A DNA stretch of 14,981 bases from JAQVQN01 sp964428885 (lineage in GTDB: Bacteria; Verrucomicrobiota; Kiritimatiellia; RFP12; UBA1067). Below, one piece after another: positions 6,360 through 14,937 of this stretch (its first letter is position 1; each line of letters starts with the position of its first letter). The translations under genes and the position numbers were made by a program. Below the pieces are notes generated by a model that saw only the letters and a list, made by a program, of their open reading frames with translations, had not been told where the DNA came from and did not search any database. Where the stretch lies: positions 1 to 14,981 of the forward strand of contig CAYRZP010000052.1 in NCBI GenBank assembly GCA_964428885.1. Direction: 5' to 3'.

Positions 6360-9300
6360 CTACTCCGCCAGGGCGCGGAAGTATGCGTCAACGCTCTCTT
6401 CATAACCGGCAGGGGTGGGTTCATTTTCAGGATGTCGGATAGTTGAAACCTTCAGACCGCGCGCCTCGCCGCGTTCTATTCCTCCGGCAGCGCCGGACCT
6501 GATCGCCATACGCGCATCCTTTAGCGAGGATACCAGCTCGCTCTGAACCTGACGCACCTGCAAACCGCTTCCGCCGGCACTGAATTTCTGAATCTGTTCC
6601 ATTTTGTTGACGGCTTCTTCCAGATCAGCGGTCGGCAGGTTGCGCACGTTCAGTTCACGCAGCAGCGCTTCAGCCTTCTGCTTCATTTCCGCCTGTCCGC
6701 CGGGCAGGCGCTGCTGCATGTCCGGTTTCTGATCCGGGGTGATGCCGCGCAGCCCGTCACCGCCCAGGCCGGACTGCTTCCCGCCTCCGGTGGCCCCGCC
6801 TTGGGGATCCTTGGAGAAATCTTTAACTGTGCCTTTTTCAAAAGGCGACTGCACCAGACGGGTCGGGGTGTCGCGCCCTCCCTTGCCGTAAGCCTCTTTC
6901 TCGACAAACTGTCCCGATGACTTGCCGGAGCGGCCCTCGCCCGACCGCCCCCCGACCTCGTTGTTGTTGGGCATGATGTTGCCGGTGATCCCCTTGGCGG
7001 ACATATCGTCCATGTTGCCGTCGCTTACCCCCCAGCCGATGCCCTCGTCAAAAGCGCTGAGCGATGATCCGGTCGAATCTTCGACATCCTCCATATCATC
7101 AAGCTTGTCGATAAGCTCGCCGATGATATCAGTCAGTTCAGCCGGCAGATCCTGCAGCGGCACATCCGGCATTTTGCCGGACTCTTCGCCAACCCATTTG
7201 ATGTAATCCTTGGCATCCGCGAGCCAGCGTTCGAGATTCGCTTCAATACTCTCCGCCTGTTCGCCGAGCAATTCTTCATTCACAGTCGCGATCTCGGTAT
7301 GTTTTTTTTCAAGAGCGGCGCCCGCCTTCTGCAGTTCCTCGATCATCTCCACCAGCTCGTCCGCCATGGTCGAATTGGAAAAGTCCTGATTCTCAAGTTT
7401 GGACAGATCATTGAATGCCGCCTGAAAGAATTTTGCGAAATCCTGTTCCCTTGCCGCCAAGTCCCCGAGGAGTTTTTCTTCCGCCTCGGTCCAGTCCTCG
7501 GGCTCTTTCTTGTCGATCGCCTCTGTGTCGGCAAGTATCTTGCGCTGCTCCTCCCTGAACTTGGATATGTCCTCCTTCAAAGCATTTAGTTTCTTGAAAA
7601 GCTCCTGTTCCTGTTGCTCTTCAGCAAGCCGCTGCTCCTCTAGTTCTTCCATCGCCTTCTGTCTGCTGACAGCGCCTAGAATGCGTTGCAGCGCCGCAAT
7701 GATATCGCTCTGCTTAAGAACAACTTCATTAAGCCCGGCCTTACGCGCATCGCCTTGCAACTTCACAACCAGCGGAATACGCAGTACCAATGGGGTTGAA
7801 TGATCGGTTTTAAGCTCGGCGACGCTTTCATTAAGCTCTTTGCGAATTTTCTTCTTTTCCAACAACCCTGTCGCCAGGGCCGCACCCTGACTTATTTTGG
7901 AGTGCACCTCATTCTGCCGTTGCGGCAGCACCGCGGCAATCTGGTTGTCCCTCCCTTTATCGATCCGTGACGACATCCAGTCGCGCAGATGTTTCTGGCT
8001 CGCCAATGCCTCGGTCAGCAGAGCGAAGAGCCGCACATAGGGATCGTCTTTGTCGGCGGTATCCATTCTTTTCATCGGGTCAACAATATGCAGTGTCAAC
8101 GGAACTGCAGTGACTCCCGGCTGCGACGGGTGGTGATTGTCAAAAACCCTGGCCCAGACCTTATAGCTAGCATTCCGGGCAAAGATTTGTTCATCAATCG
8201 AGAGCGCGACCACCTCGGTTCGTTCGTTGCGGATATCGCGGTGCTCGATTCGCTTGATAACCAGATCTTCGCCGTTCTTCGCAGTAAACAGCTCCAGCGC
8301 GGCAACACCGAAATCATCACGTTCTTCCACCGTCAAAGGCAGGCTCTGTCCGGCAGTCACTTCCGCATTCAATTCACGGTTGAGGAACCGCACCTCCGGA
8401 TCTTTGTCTTTCGCCATGATCATCCGGCATTCCCAGACGCCGGTGTGCAGCAACCCGCGCTCATCTTTGACATCGATCGAAACCACTGTGTCAGCGTCCA
8501 TTACAAACGAGAGGTCGCTGTTTGTTTCAGCGGATTTTTTGTTGTCCCGGAATATAACGGCCTCCTGTTTGCCGGAAACACCGCTGCGCACAACAACCTG
8601 TGAGCCCTTGAGAACCTTGACTTCATGTTTGAGCGATTCAACCGTCCATGCTTTATCGCCGGTATATTCCGGAGGCGTGACAATAACCTTCAGTTTACTC
8701 AGCCGCGGTCTGGGTATGACCTTGATCGTATATTCCTTGCTTTGATCATTGCCATTGCGCAGCCGATACCGGGTGGTGCGGGTCAAGTCATGCAGTTCAA
8801 AAAGAAAACCGTCGCCGTCCGAGCGCATCGGGTAAAGCAAAGGCGCGCCACCCTCCTGTATCACGATTTCAAGATCCGACGCCGCGCGGCCGGATTTCGA
8901 GGCCTTCGCCCTGATCAGGCAAGCGCTGCCTTCGATAAGCTCAATGTCGCCGGGCTCCACACGGAACTGGGTGAAGTTAAGAGGCATAACCGAAGTGGAC
9001 GGATTCAGGAACCGGACAAACGAATTCTTCGCGTGGGAAGCGAATGGAATGACATAAGCCAGAAAAACGAGCAGCCCGGCACCTAACCAGAGGACGGCCG
9101 GTTTAAGGCGGGCATGCTGCCACACCTTAGCCAGGTCCAAACCGCTGCATGTCGATTCAGCGGAGCAGCGGAATATGTCCTTTATGTAATCCGGCAGGTC
9201 TTTTTCCTTCTCGAAATGAACCGCGTTGATAAGACGATTGTCATTGATGCCATAACGCTGTTCAAGATAGACCGCCATCTTCGCGTTGTCCGCCGGCGCT

Positions 9301-9536
9301 CTCCAGTAGCGCATGAAAACTCTGGCAAGCACAAAAAGGATCGACCCGGCAAACAGCAGCGCCGCCGCTGCACGGGTTGCCGCAGAGAGATTAAAGAGGT
9401 TATCCGAGGCAAATATCACGCTGACGGCGACAAGCAGCACGGCGCATGTCAACAACAACATGCGCAGCGTAAGGCTCAGTCTCCGTAGCAGGGCCGCCCT
9501 ACTCAAGGTCGCGTATAAAGCTCCATTTCTTATCAT
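6360..9536 (-). CDS. DUF4175-like membrane protein with long coiled coil
   Basis: A 1058-residue inner-membrane protein from ATG 9536, chosen for the AAGGGG SD 6 bases upstream. Three membrane segments are visible at about 22-44, 54-76 and 146-165. Between the second and third lies AVYLEQRYGINDNRLINAVH, a motif I associate with DUF4175-like proteins. A large probably periplasmic region follows with Ig-like strands, including VTPPEYTGDKAWT and VEERDDFGVAALELF, also typical of this family. Then comes a long charged coiled coil (from RQKAMEELEEQRLAEEQQ to about residue 800) and a Gly-rich linker with GGRSGEGRSGKSSGQFVE, GGRDTPTRLV and GGATGGGKQSG, a block I remember as conserved in Planctomycetes and Verrucomicrobia homologues. 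It ends SVDAYFRALAE. The start overlaps the upstream gene by 38 bases. The molecular function of the family is not established; partnership with the VWA proteins upstream is inferred. Confidence 0.8.
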   Translation of the reverse strand: MIRNGALYATLSRAALLRRLSLTLRMLLLTCAVLLVAVSVIFASDNLFNLSAATRAAAALLFAGSILFVLARVFMRYWRAPADNAKMAVYLEQRYGINDNRLINAVHFEKEKDLPDYIKDIFRCSAESTCSGLDLAKVWQHARLKPAVLWLGAGLLVFLAYVIPFASHAKNSFVRFLNPSTSVMPLNFTQFRVEPGDIELIEGSACLIRAKASKSGRAASDLEIVIQEGGAPLLYPMRSDGDGFLFELHDLTRTTRYRLRNGNDQSKEYTIKVIPRPRLSKLKVIVTPPEYTGDKAWTVESLKHEVKVLKGSQVVVRSGVSGKQEAVIFRDNKKSAETNSDLSFVMDADTVVSIDVKDERGLLHTGVWECRMIMAKDKDPEVRFLNRELNAEVTAGQSLPLTVEERDDFGVAALELFTAKNGEDLVIKRIEHRDIRNERTEVVALSIDEQIFARNASYKVWARVFDNHHPSQPGVTAVPLTLHIVDPMKRMDTADKDDPYVRLFALLTEALASQKHLRDWMSSRIDKGRDNQIAAVLPQRQNEVHSKISQGAALATGLLEKKKIRKELNESVAELKTDHSTPLVLRIPLVVKLQGDARKAGLNEVVLKQSDIIAALQRILGAVSRQKAMEELEEQRLAEEQQEQELFKKLNALKEDISKFREEQRKILADTEAIDKKEPEDWTEAEEKLLGDLAAREQDFAKFFQAAFNDLSKLENQDFSNSTMADELVEMIEELQKAGAALEKKHTEIATVNEELLGEQAESIEANLERWLADAKDYIKWVGEESGKMPDVPLQDLPAELTDIIGELIDKLDDMEDVEDSTGSSLSAFDEGIGWGVSDGNMDDMSAKGITGNIMPNNNEVGGRSGEGRSGKSSGQFVEKEAYGKGGRDTPTRLVQSPFEKGTVKDFSKDPQGGATGGGKQSGLGGDGLRGITPDQKPDMQQRLPGGQAEMKQKAEALLRELNVRNLPTADLEEAVNKMEQIQKFSAGGSGLQVRQVQSELVSSLKDARMAIRSGAAGGIERGEARGLKVSTIRHPENEPTPAGYEESVDAYFRALAE

Positions 9537-10626
9537 CCTGTACCCCTTGGATGAGGAGGCTCGCGCCCGGACGGACGGCATTCAGAACCTCTCCGACATA
9601 AAGTTTGCGATTGTTTTCGCCGCCCTTCTGCATATGACGGATCAGAATGCCGCGCCGGTCAACCTTCCATTCGTCACCGGCCATGTGCCAGCTCCAGACC
9701 TCAAGATGCCAGAGAAATCCGCCGGGCGTCCATTTGTCCGATTCATAATAGTCCGCCCGGCGTTTATACACAAGCGCCTTGGCAAACTTGCGGTTGCCGC
9801 GCAGGCTCATAACCCAGCGGTCGTTGAAAAAATCATCCGCCAGCGGGAACTTCTTCCTGACACCTTCGACGTCCCCCTCCTGCAGAGGGTCGCCCCGGCG
9901 CTCCGCAGGCGTTTCATCGGATAGCCCTGTGAGCGCATGGGTGTCGGTGAGCACACAGACATCATAACTGCCCGGCAGAACCGTTCCGAAATCAAAACCT
10001 CCGTCCGCCGAAACCGTGGCGAAAATCACCTGCTCACGGAGGTTGTCCAGAGCACTCACTGATATCACACGCCCGCATCCCTGCACCGTGCCTCTGATAT
10101 TACCGCCGCCCTGAACCCGGTTGGCTGTCATCCTGATATTGCGGATATACACAACGTCATCAAGTTTCTGCGTTTCGCTGCCCTTGATCTGGCGTTTGAG
10201 GAAAAACTTGCTCGTGCCCTGTTCAGATTTGAAATCGAGGCCGACTGAAATCAAATGGCCGGTTATCTGTTTGCCGTTGACCAGAGATATGCTGGTCTTG
10301 AAATTCATCAGAGGATATTCGCCTTCAAGATAGATTTTTTCAGCCCGGCCGGACTCCTTGAAAACCCAGGGACGCTCCATTGATGCGTTCTCGGGGATAT
10401 GATCAATCGCCACAATGTCATCCAGATGAAACGTGTGCTGCCGGTCTTCGCCTTCCGGCACCATGGTCAACGGACGCGCTCCGATAAGACGGATGCCGCC
10501 AGCGACAATGGTTCTGTCGCTGAGCGTGATAACGGCGGGGGTGTGTTCAGCGGCTGGCACAGACATAGCGCCTAGCGCAATTACTATTACGGACAGCAAA
10601 AAGCCGAATGCGGAATGTCGTTTCAT
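9499..10626 (-). CDS. Exported protein of unknown function, duplicated N-terminal module
   Basis: I do not recognise this 375-residue protein. It has a clear signal peptide (MKRHSAFGFLLSVIVIALGAMSVPAAE, cleavage near 25-26). Residues 32-76 and 113-164 look like two copies of one small beta module: ITLSDRTIVAGGIRLIG ... TFHLDDIVAIDHI against SLVNGKQITGHLISVG ... KLDDVVYIRNI. This resembles the short barrel modules (LSm/SH3-like) of exported PVC proteins, but that is only an impression. Residues 177-228 (NIRGTVQGCGRVISVSALDN ... FGTVLPGSYDVCVLTD) look like a carboxypeptidase-regulatory or transthyretin-like beta sandwich. The tail is rich in Trp and basic residues (FLWHLEVWSWHMAGDEWKVD). It starts 13 bases after the VWA gene and overlaps the DUF4175-like gene, so co-expression is likely. 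Confidence 0.75.
   Translation of the reverse strand: MKRHSAFGFLLSVIVIALGAMSVPAAEHTPAVITLSDRTIVAGGIRLIGARPLTMVPEGEDRQHTFHLDDIVAIDHIPENASMERPWVFKESGRAEKIYLEGEYPLMNFKTSISLVNGKQITGHLISVGLDFKSEQGTSKFFLKRQIKGSETQKLDDVVYIRNIRMTANRVQGGGNIRGTVQGCGRVISVSALDNLREQVIFATVSADGGFDFGTVLPGSYDVCVLTDTHALTGLSDETPAERRGDPLQEGDVEGVRKKFPLADDFFNDRWVMSLRGNRKFAKALVYKRRADYYESDKWTPGGFLWHLEVWSWHMAGDEWKVDRRGILIRHMQKGGENNRKLYVGEVLNAVRPGASLLIQGVQDDKKWSFIRDLE
9543..9548 (-). promoter_or_regulatory. SD sequence deciding the DUF4175-like start
   Basis: AAGGGG on the - strand lies 6 bases before ATG 9536, inside the end of the upstream gene. It argues for MIRNGALYATL as the N-terminus instead of the start 15 codons earlier, and implies reinitiation or coupled translation across the 38-base overlap. 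Confidence 0.6.
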
Positions 10627-10639
10627 TTTGATTATTCCA

Positions 10640-12814
10640 TCAGAAAAGATTGAATCTTCTTCTCAGCGCCCATTCCGCCAACAGCAGAATGACGACCGTG
10701 ATGAAAAACCAGGGCGTTTCAAAAATCAGGAAGCTTTCGCGTCGGATTATATTCTTGCGGACCGCCTCGCTCAGGGCATCCTGCAGCCGTTCGGCTTCGT
10801 CAGCTTCAAAGATATTCTTGTCACTGCTGAAGGCGCGGAAGTTCTCGCGGGCGCAGCGTATACGCGTGCTCTCAGTCAGAACATCACCGACAAGCAGAAG
10901 CTTGTAACGGGCGCGCAGAAATTCACCTCCATCCTGAGAAGTCACCCGTAGCACATAACGTCCTGCATCGAGCCCCGGCAGGTTCCCCATATAACAGCCG
11001 GTTTTTCTCTCCAGTTCCATTGTTGACACAGGCGTGTCGCTGCCGCCGGCAAATAAGTCCGCCTTGACCGTCAAGGTTGGCGCGTTCGTCTCGCCGGCAT
11101 ACGAAGGGTGACGCGCGATTGCGGTTATACTGACAATTTCACCTGCGGCCGGTTCACTCTTGGAAAGCGCCACCTTCAGCAAATCGGCATCCTCGTCGGG
11201 ATTTTTTGAAAACGCGATCACCTGACGCCAGAAACGGCTGAAGTTTTCATCGCGACGGTCGGGAGTGCCCCACTGATGGAATGAATTGCTGAGCAATGCC
11301 ACGACTTTACCCCGGCCATAAGCGTGATACACCATCAACGGCAGGCGGCGCTGATCGGAAGCCCATAGCATCACACGGGCATTGGCCTTGACGTCTTGAA
11401 CGGTGTTAATGCCGCTAAGCAGAAAATCAGCCGAATTGTTATTGCTCCGGATAATTTCATTGATCTGCTCGGCAAATGCGTCATCGGCGGATTTTTCGGT
11501 CTCTACCCGGAATGTTCCCGGCGCATAGGATTTCTCCATGGTGACCACGGGCAGCAAACGCTGCATGGGCGAACCCGATGGCGTCTCACCGAATGAGTCG
11601 GAACCGGCCAGACACACCAAAGTCCCGCCCTTGCGCACATACTGCTCCAGCACCAGGGCTTCCGCCGCGGAGAGCGCCTCTTGGTTGTGCGCCCCCAGTA
11701 TGATACAAGTCACATTCGCCAACATCTCGCTTTTAGTCGGCAGCCCTTCCTTGAACACCTGATTTATCTTTGTGCCGCGCAGACGGTAGTTCCCTTCCGA
11801 AACCTTGTAAACCGCCGTAAACACACTTTCGTCATCTTTGGTGAACTCACGCAGTAAAGGCCGGAAGCTGTTGTTTAACACGGGGAAATAGACGGCAACC
11901 TCATCCTTGGCTTGGACCACCTCGACGGCCAGCTCGCGGCGGTTGTTCAGGGTTGAGACCTCGTCCGGCAAATCCCCGCAGTTGACAGAGATAATGTGAA
12001 TGCCGGTGTCCTTCAGGTTGATCTGCACTTTTTCCGTGTGCAGACGCCCGCTGCCAAGGGCCAGATCAATCGTATGAACCATCTTATCGTCAACCTTTAC
12101 TTCAAAGCGGCTCGCCTTTTCACGGGAGTATCCCTGCAGCATAACGGGAATCTCAAGGACAAATTCCTCTCCTTCGCTTACCTTGGCCGGGCATTTGAAA
12201 GGCTCAATGCCAAGGTCCTTGACCGCACTCATATCGGTGCCCATCCGCACACTCATAATGGGCACGGAAACAGAACTGCCGCGGAATTCAGAATAATCCA
12301 GACCGTCACTCAGGAGGACTAAAGCCGCGGCGCGGTCCAGCCCGATATCTTTGTCGACGCGGTCCACCGCCTGCTTCAGGTCTGTCCCGCCTCCGGGTTT
12401 CACCCCTTCGGGGGCACCGGGCCAATCACGACCTTCCGTCTGCTCATTAAACAAATAGGTTGCGAAAGGATAATCGCCAAGACGGTTAAAGCGGTTCTCG
12501 TCCAGGAAGCGCAAGGCACGTTCAAGCCGCGACTCCCTCGCAGGCAGATCCTCCGTGGCCATGGATGCCGACTTATCGACCAGAAAAACAATGTGCGACT
12601 TTTCATAATTGCGTTCTTCTGTCATCCGGCCCGGACAAAGCAGCAACATCAATATCAAAGCAAGGGTCAGCATGCGCAAAGCCAGGAGGAAACGGTGCTG
12701 CCACTGTTTAACGGCCGGATTGCAATGTCGGTATGACCAGGCGCACACACCAGCGGAAAGGGCGAGCATCAGCATTATCAGCCAGACCGGCACTATGGGG
12801 TAGAAAGAAAACAT
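10640..12814 (-). CDS. Membrane VWA protein with glutamine amidotransferase-like region
   Basis: A 724-residue membrane protein. Two N-terminal membrane segments (about 8-27 and 42-61) precede a VWA domain with an intact MIDAS metal site: DKSAS (Asp80, Ser82, Ser84), Thr144 in GGGTD and Asp170 in LSDG. Beta-rich segments follow, then a Rossmann-like region (VTCIILGAHNQEALSAAEAL, YVRKGGTLVCLAG, YHAYGRGKVVALLSNSFHQW) that resembles the class I glutamine amidotransferase-like domain often fused to such proteins. No catalytic Cys-His-Glu triad could be assigned by eye. A C-terminal membrane segment (FFITVVILLLAEWALRRRF) closes the protein. The ATG at 12814 is forced by an in-frame TAA two codons upstream; no SD is present. 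It is probably an envelope protein that makes metal-dependent contacts with partners; the specific role is unknown. Confidence 0.85.
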   Translation of the reverse strand: MFSFYPIVPVWLIMLMLALSAGVCAWSYRHCNPAVKQWQHRFLLALRMLTLALILMLLLCPGRMTEERNYEKSHIVFLVDKSASMATEDLPARESRLERALRFLDENRFNRLGDYPFATYLFNEQTEGRDWPGAPEGVKPGGGTDLKQAVDRVDKDIGLDRAAALVLLSDGLDYSEFRGSSVSVPIMSVRMGTDMSAVKDLGIEPFKCPAKVSEGEEFVLEIPVMLQGYSREKASRFEVKVDDKMVHTIDLALGSGRLHTEKVQINLKDTGIHIISVNCGDLPDEVSTLNNRRELAVEVVQAKDEVAVYFPVLNNSFRPLLREFTKDDESVFTAVYKVSEGNYRLRGTKINQVFKEGLPTKSEMLANVTCIILGAHNQEALSAAEALVLEQYVRKGGTLVCLAGSDSFGETPSGSPMQRLLPVVTMEKSYAPGTFRVETEKSADDAFAEQINEIIRSNNNSADFLLSGINTVQDVKANARVMLWASDQRRLPLMVYHAYGRGKVVALLSNSFHQWGTPDRRDENFSRFWRQVIAFSKNPDEDADLLKVALSKSEPAAGEIVSITAIARHPSYAGETNAPTLTVKADLFAGGSDTPVSTMELERKTGCYMGNLPGLDAGRYVLRVTSQDGGEFLRARYKLLLVGDVLTESTRIRCARENFRAFSSDKNIFEADEAERLQDALSEAVRKNIIRRESFLIFETPWFFITVVILLLAEWALRRRFNLF

Positions 12815-12816
12815 GG

Positions 12817-12840
12817 GTTAGTTCATTAGTTCGTCAGTTC
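12817..12840. repeat. 8-base tandem repeat between the two VWA genes
   Basis: Three adjacent 8-mers on the + strand: GTTAGTTC, ATTAGTTC, GTCAGTTC. The array overlaps the stop codon of the upstream VWA gene (12834-12836) and ends 2 bases before the ATG of the downstream one, taking the place where an SD would normally lie. On the coding strand it supplies TAA and TGA stops plus a tiny ATGAACTAA reading frame. Confidence 0.75.
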
Positions 12841-14864
12841 TGTTTCTTCTGCCAACGACGCAGGAAATAGGGGTTGCCTAAAACTATTTCGCAACTCAGC
12901 AAGACGACAAGCATGAAAAGAAAGAAGCCGGTCATGTCGCCGCCGCGTCTTGTATTACGTAACTGCGGCTCAAGTGCGGCACCGGTTTTCAACAGGTTCA
13001 CTTTCCCTTTCACAATTGACGTCAAGCGGAACTGGCCCAATGACGTGAGGTCACTTTCTTTTGCCGGCGGATTCAAGGCGGTAATGCGGGGCGATGCCCG
13101 TTCGGCTGTCACAAATCCGGGCAGCCAGGTTTCCGCAAACAACGCAACCTGTCCGTCAACAGGCACGGTGAATGATCTGCCGTTGCTATGTGCGGCCTGC
13201 AGTTCCTTTTCATTTTTATTTGCCCTTAACCGCAGCAGGCGGCCACACTCGACCCCGCTGTTGCTTTGCGGATCATGCGCCGCAAAGGTAAAAAGGTTTA
13301 TCATGGCAATCGGGTAGGACTTCAATTCCGGCCAGTTGCTCATGTCCCGTCGCGTGGAGAAAGAACATGCGACGAATCCTCCGGGGCCGACTTTTTCAGC
13401 CGCCAGCACAGGTTTGCCCCTGCTCTCGGCAAGCACCTCCGCCGAAGGAGACAAGTTAAGTTTGTAAAAGCGCCGGCCCTTAAAAAGATGCATCTGCAGA
13501 AGTTCGTTTAGTGATTCCAGTGACCCTTTGAATGTAAGCCCGCTGAAATCGCTGTCTAGGACCGGCCCGAATATCTTGCTGATGCGTTCATCGGCAAAAG
13601 CGGCAAGAGTCTCCGTTCCGGTTTTGACACCGGCAAAGACCACAACCGTACCGCCATTTTCCATATAGCGGGTCAGCACAGAAGCTGACTCGGTATCGAG
13701 AGGCAGCGGATTGGAGAGCACGGCAACATGATATTCTTCAAGCTGCCTTAACGAAAGCTCCTGCACGAAACCCGGCTCAGTCAAAATCCCGTTAACCGCC
13801 CCGCCATTATCGGGATCAAGCGCGGTCTTCAGAAAATGGAATGGGCGCACCCGGTTCAGGACATCGCTCTCCAGCAGGAGCACACGTATGTTCTCGCTTA
13901 CATTCAAAGCAAAACGGCGACTGTTGTCCATTGCCAGGTTGCTATCTTCAAGCCGCACCTCCCCGGCGACATAACCGGCCTTGGCGAAGACTACTTCAAA
14001 ATTGCCTTCAACAGCATCGCCCGACGGAATCTTCAGGTTGATGTTGTTGACCTTCTCGCCGTCAATCAGCAGGGAAACTTGTGTTTCACGGTCATTCCTG
14101 CCATGGTTGCGGACTGTAAAGGGAACATTCATAGGTTTGCCGACCATACGCGGGCGACTCGAAAGAGCGATGCCTTCAACGGAAAGATTATCCTCGCCGC
14201 CTGAAATCGGCAGGAAGTATATACGCACACCCTGCACAGCATCGATATCAACCGCTTTGGATGGTGCCTGATTGCTTTGGAAATCCGATATGACAAATAT
14301 CTCACGATTGGGATTTGCGCCCGTATCAAAAACCGTAGCAGCCTGTTTAAGCGCGGCGCTGAAAGAGCCTGTCGCCGCAGTCATGCGTGATTCCTCGAGA
14401 AGCTGCTGCACAACCGGGCGTTTGCGCGTCAAATCAATGCCGCGGCGTCCGGAAACAAAGACCAGCGCCGCCGCATCACCGTCAGAAAGCGTATTCAATA
14501 TCTCCCGCGCCTTGCGCACACCAAGTTCATAGGCACTCTCGCCAGAAGCCAGTTTACGGTCCATCGACAGAGTGTCGTCAAGGATCACGACAACATCAGA
14601 ACGGGCGGCAAAAGCGTACGGCATGCGTTGCAGCACCATACGCGCCAGGGCCAGAACCAGGAAAAGCAGCGCCAATGTGCGGACCAGCAACAGCAGTAAT
14701 TCGCGCAGGCGGCGTCTGTGGGCAAGGTAACGTTTGTTATGCTGGAAATACTGCAGGGTTGAGAAAGGCATCCTCGCCCTACGCCTCTTAAAAAAGAGGT
14801 GCAGCAGAATCGGCAGCGGAACCGCTAACAGTCCCCATAAAAATATCGGGTTGCCAAAAGTCAT
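12834..14864 (-). CDS. BatA-type membrane VWA protein with amidotransferase-like region
   Basis: A 676-residue protein. The N-terminus (FGNPIFLWGLLAVPLPILLH, then FFKRRRARMPFSTLQYF) is the hallmark of the BatA N-terminal domain. Membrane segments lie near 7-24 and 55-76. The VWA domain follows: DDTLS (Asp96, Thr98, Ser100; Thr replaces the usual first Ser), Thr165 in AATGS and Asp194 in ISDF. Then comes a beta-rich section with VPFTVRNHGRNDRETQVSLL, and an amidotransferase-like region (IRVLLLESDVLN, LEEYHVAVLSNPLPL, RYMENGGTVVVFAG). A C-terminal membrane helix (GFFLFMLVVLLSCEIVLG) precedes LRRWQKKQN. ATG 14864 is fixed by an in-frame TAA two codons upstream; there is no SD. BatA-like proteins usually sit with MoxR ATPase and DUF58 genes, which may lie just outside the window. 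In aerotolerance-type clusters their role is in the cell envelope; a precise function is not known. Confidence 0.87.
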   Translation of the reverse strand: MTFGNPIFLWGLLAVPLPILLHLFFKRRRARMPFSTLQYFQHNKRYLAHRRRLRELLLLLVRTLALLFLVLALARMVLQRMPYAFAARSDVVVILDDTLSMDRKLASGESAYELGVRKAREILNTLSDGDAAALVFVSGRRGIDLTRKRPVVQQLLEESRMTAATGSFSAALKQAATVFDTGANPNREIFVISDFQSNQAPSKAVDIDAVQGVRIYFLPISGGEDNLSVEGIALSSRPRMVGKPMNVPFTVRNHGRNDRETQVSLLIDGEKVNNINLKIPSGDAVEGNFEVVFAKAGYVAGEVRLEDSNLAMDNSRRFALNVSENIRVLLLESDVLNRVRPFHFLKTALDPDNGGAVNGILTEPGFVQELSLRQLEEYHVAVLSNPLPLDTESASVLTRYMENGGTVVVFAGVKTGTETLAAFADERISKIFGPVLDSDFSGLTFKGSLESLNELLQMHLFKGRRFYKLNLSPSAEVLAESRGKPVLAAEKVGPGGFVACSFSTRRDMSNWPELKSYPIAMINLFTFAAHDPQSNSGVECGRLLRLRANKNEKELQAAHSNGRSFTVPVDGQVALFAETWLPGFVTAERASPRITALNPPAKESDLTSLGQFRLTSIVKGKVNLLKTGAALEPQLRNTRRGGDMTGFFLFMLVVLLSCEIVLGNPYFLRRWQKKQN

Positions 14865-14937
14865 GGTTTAGGTGTCGTGTGAGCGACAACATGTTTTTTA
14901 TCACTGCTTCCGGAACGTAAGGCGTTAAACTCCCAAA

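Noticed and set aside
7989..8603. 204-codon + strand frame opposite the DUF4175-like gene
   Set aside because: No recognisable domain, and it is covered by a well-supported gene on the other strand.
9537..9581. Earlier start for the DUF4175-like protein, 15 codons upstream
   Set aside because: It would deepen the overlap and add MPSVRARASSSKGYR before the membrane segment, whereas the ATG at 9536 has a well-spaced AAGGGG SD.
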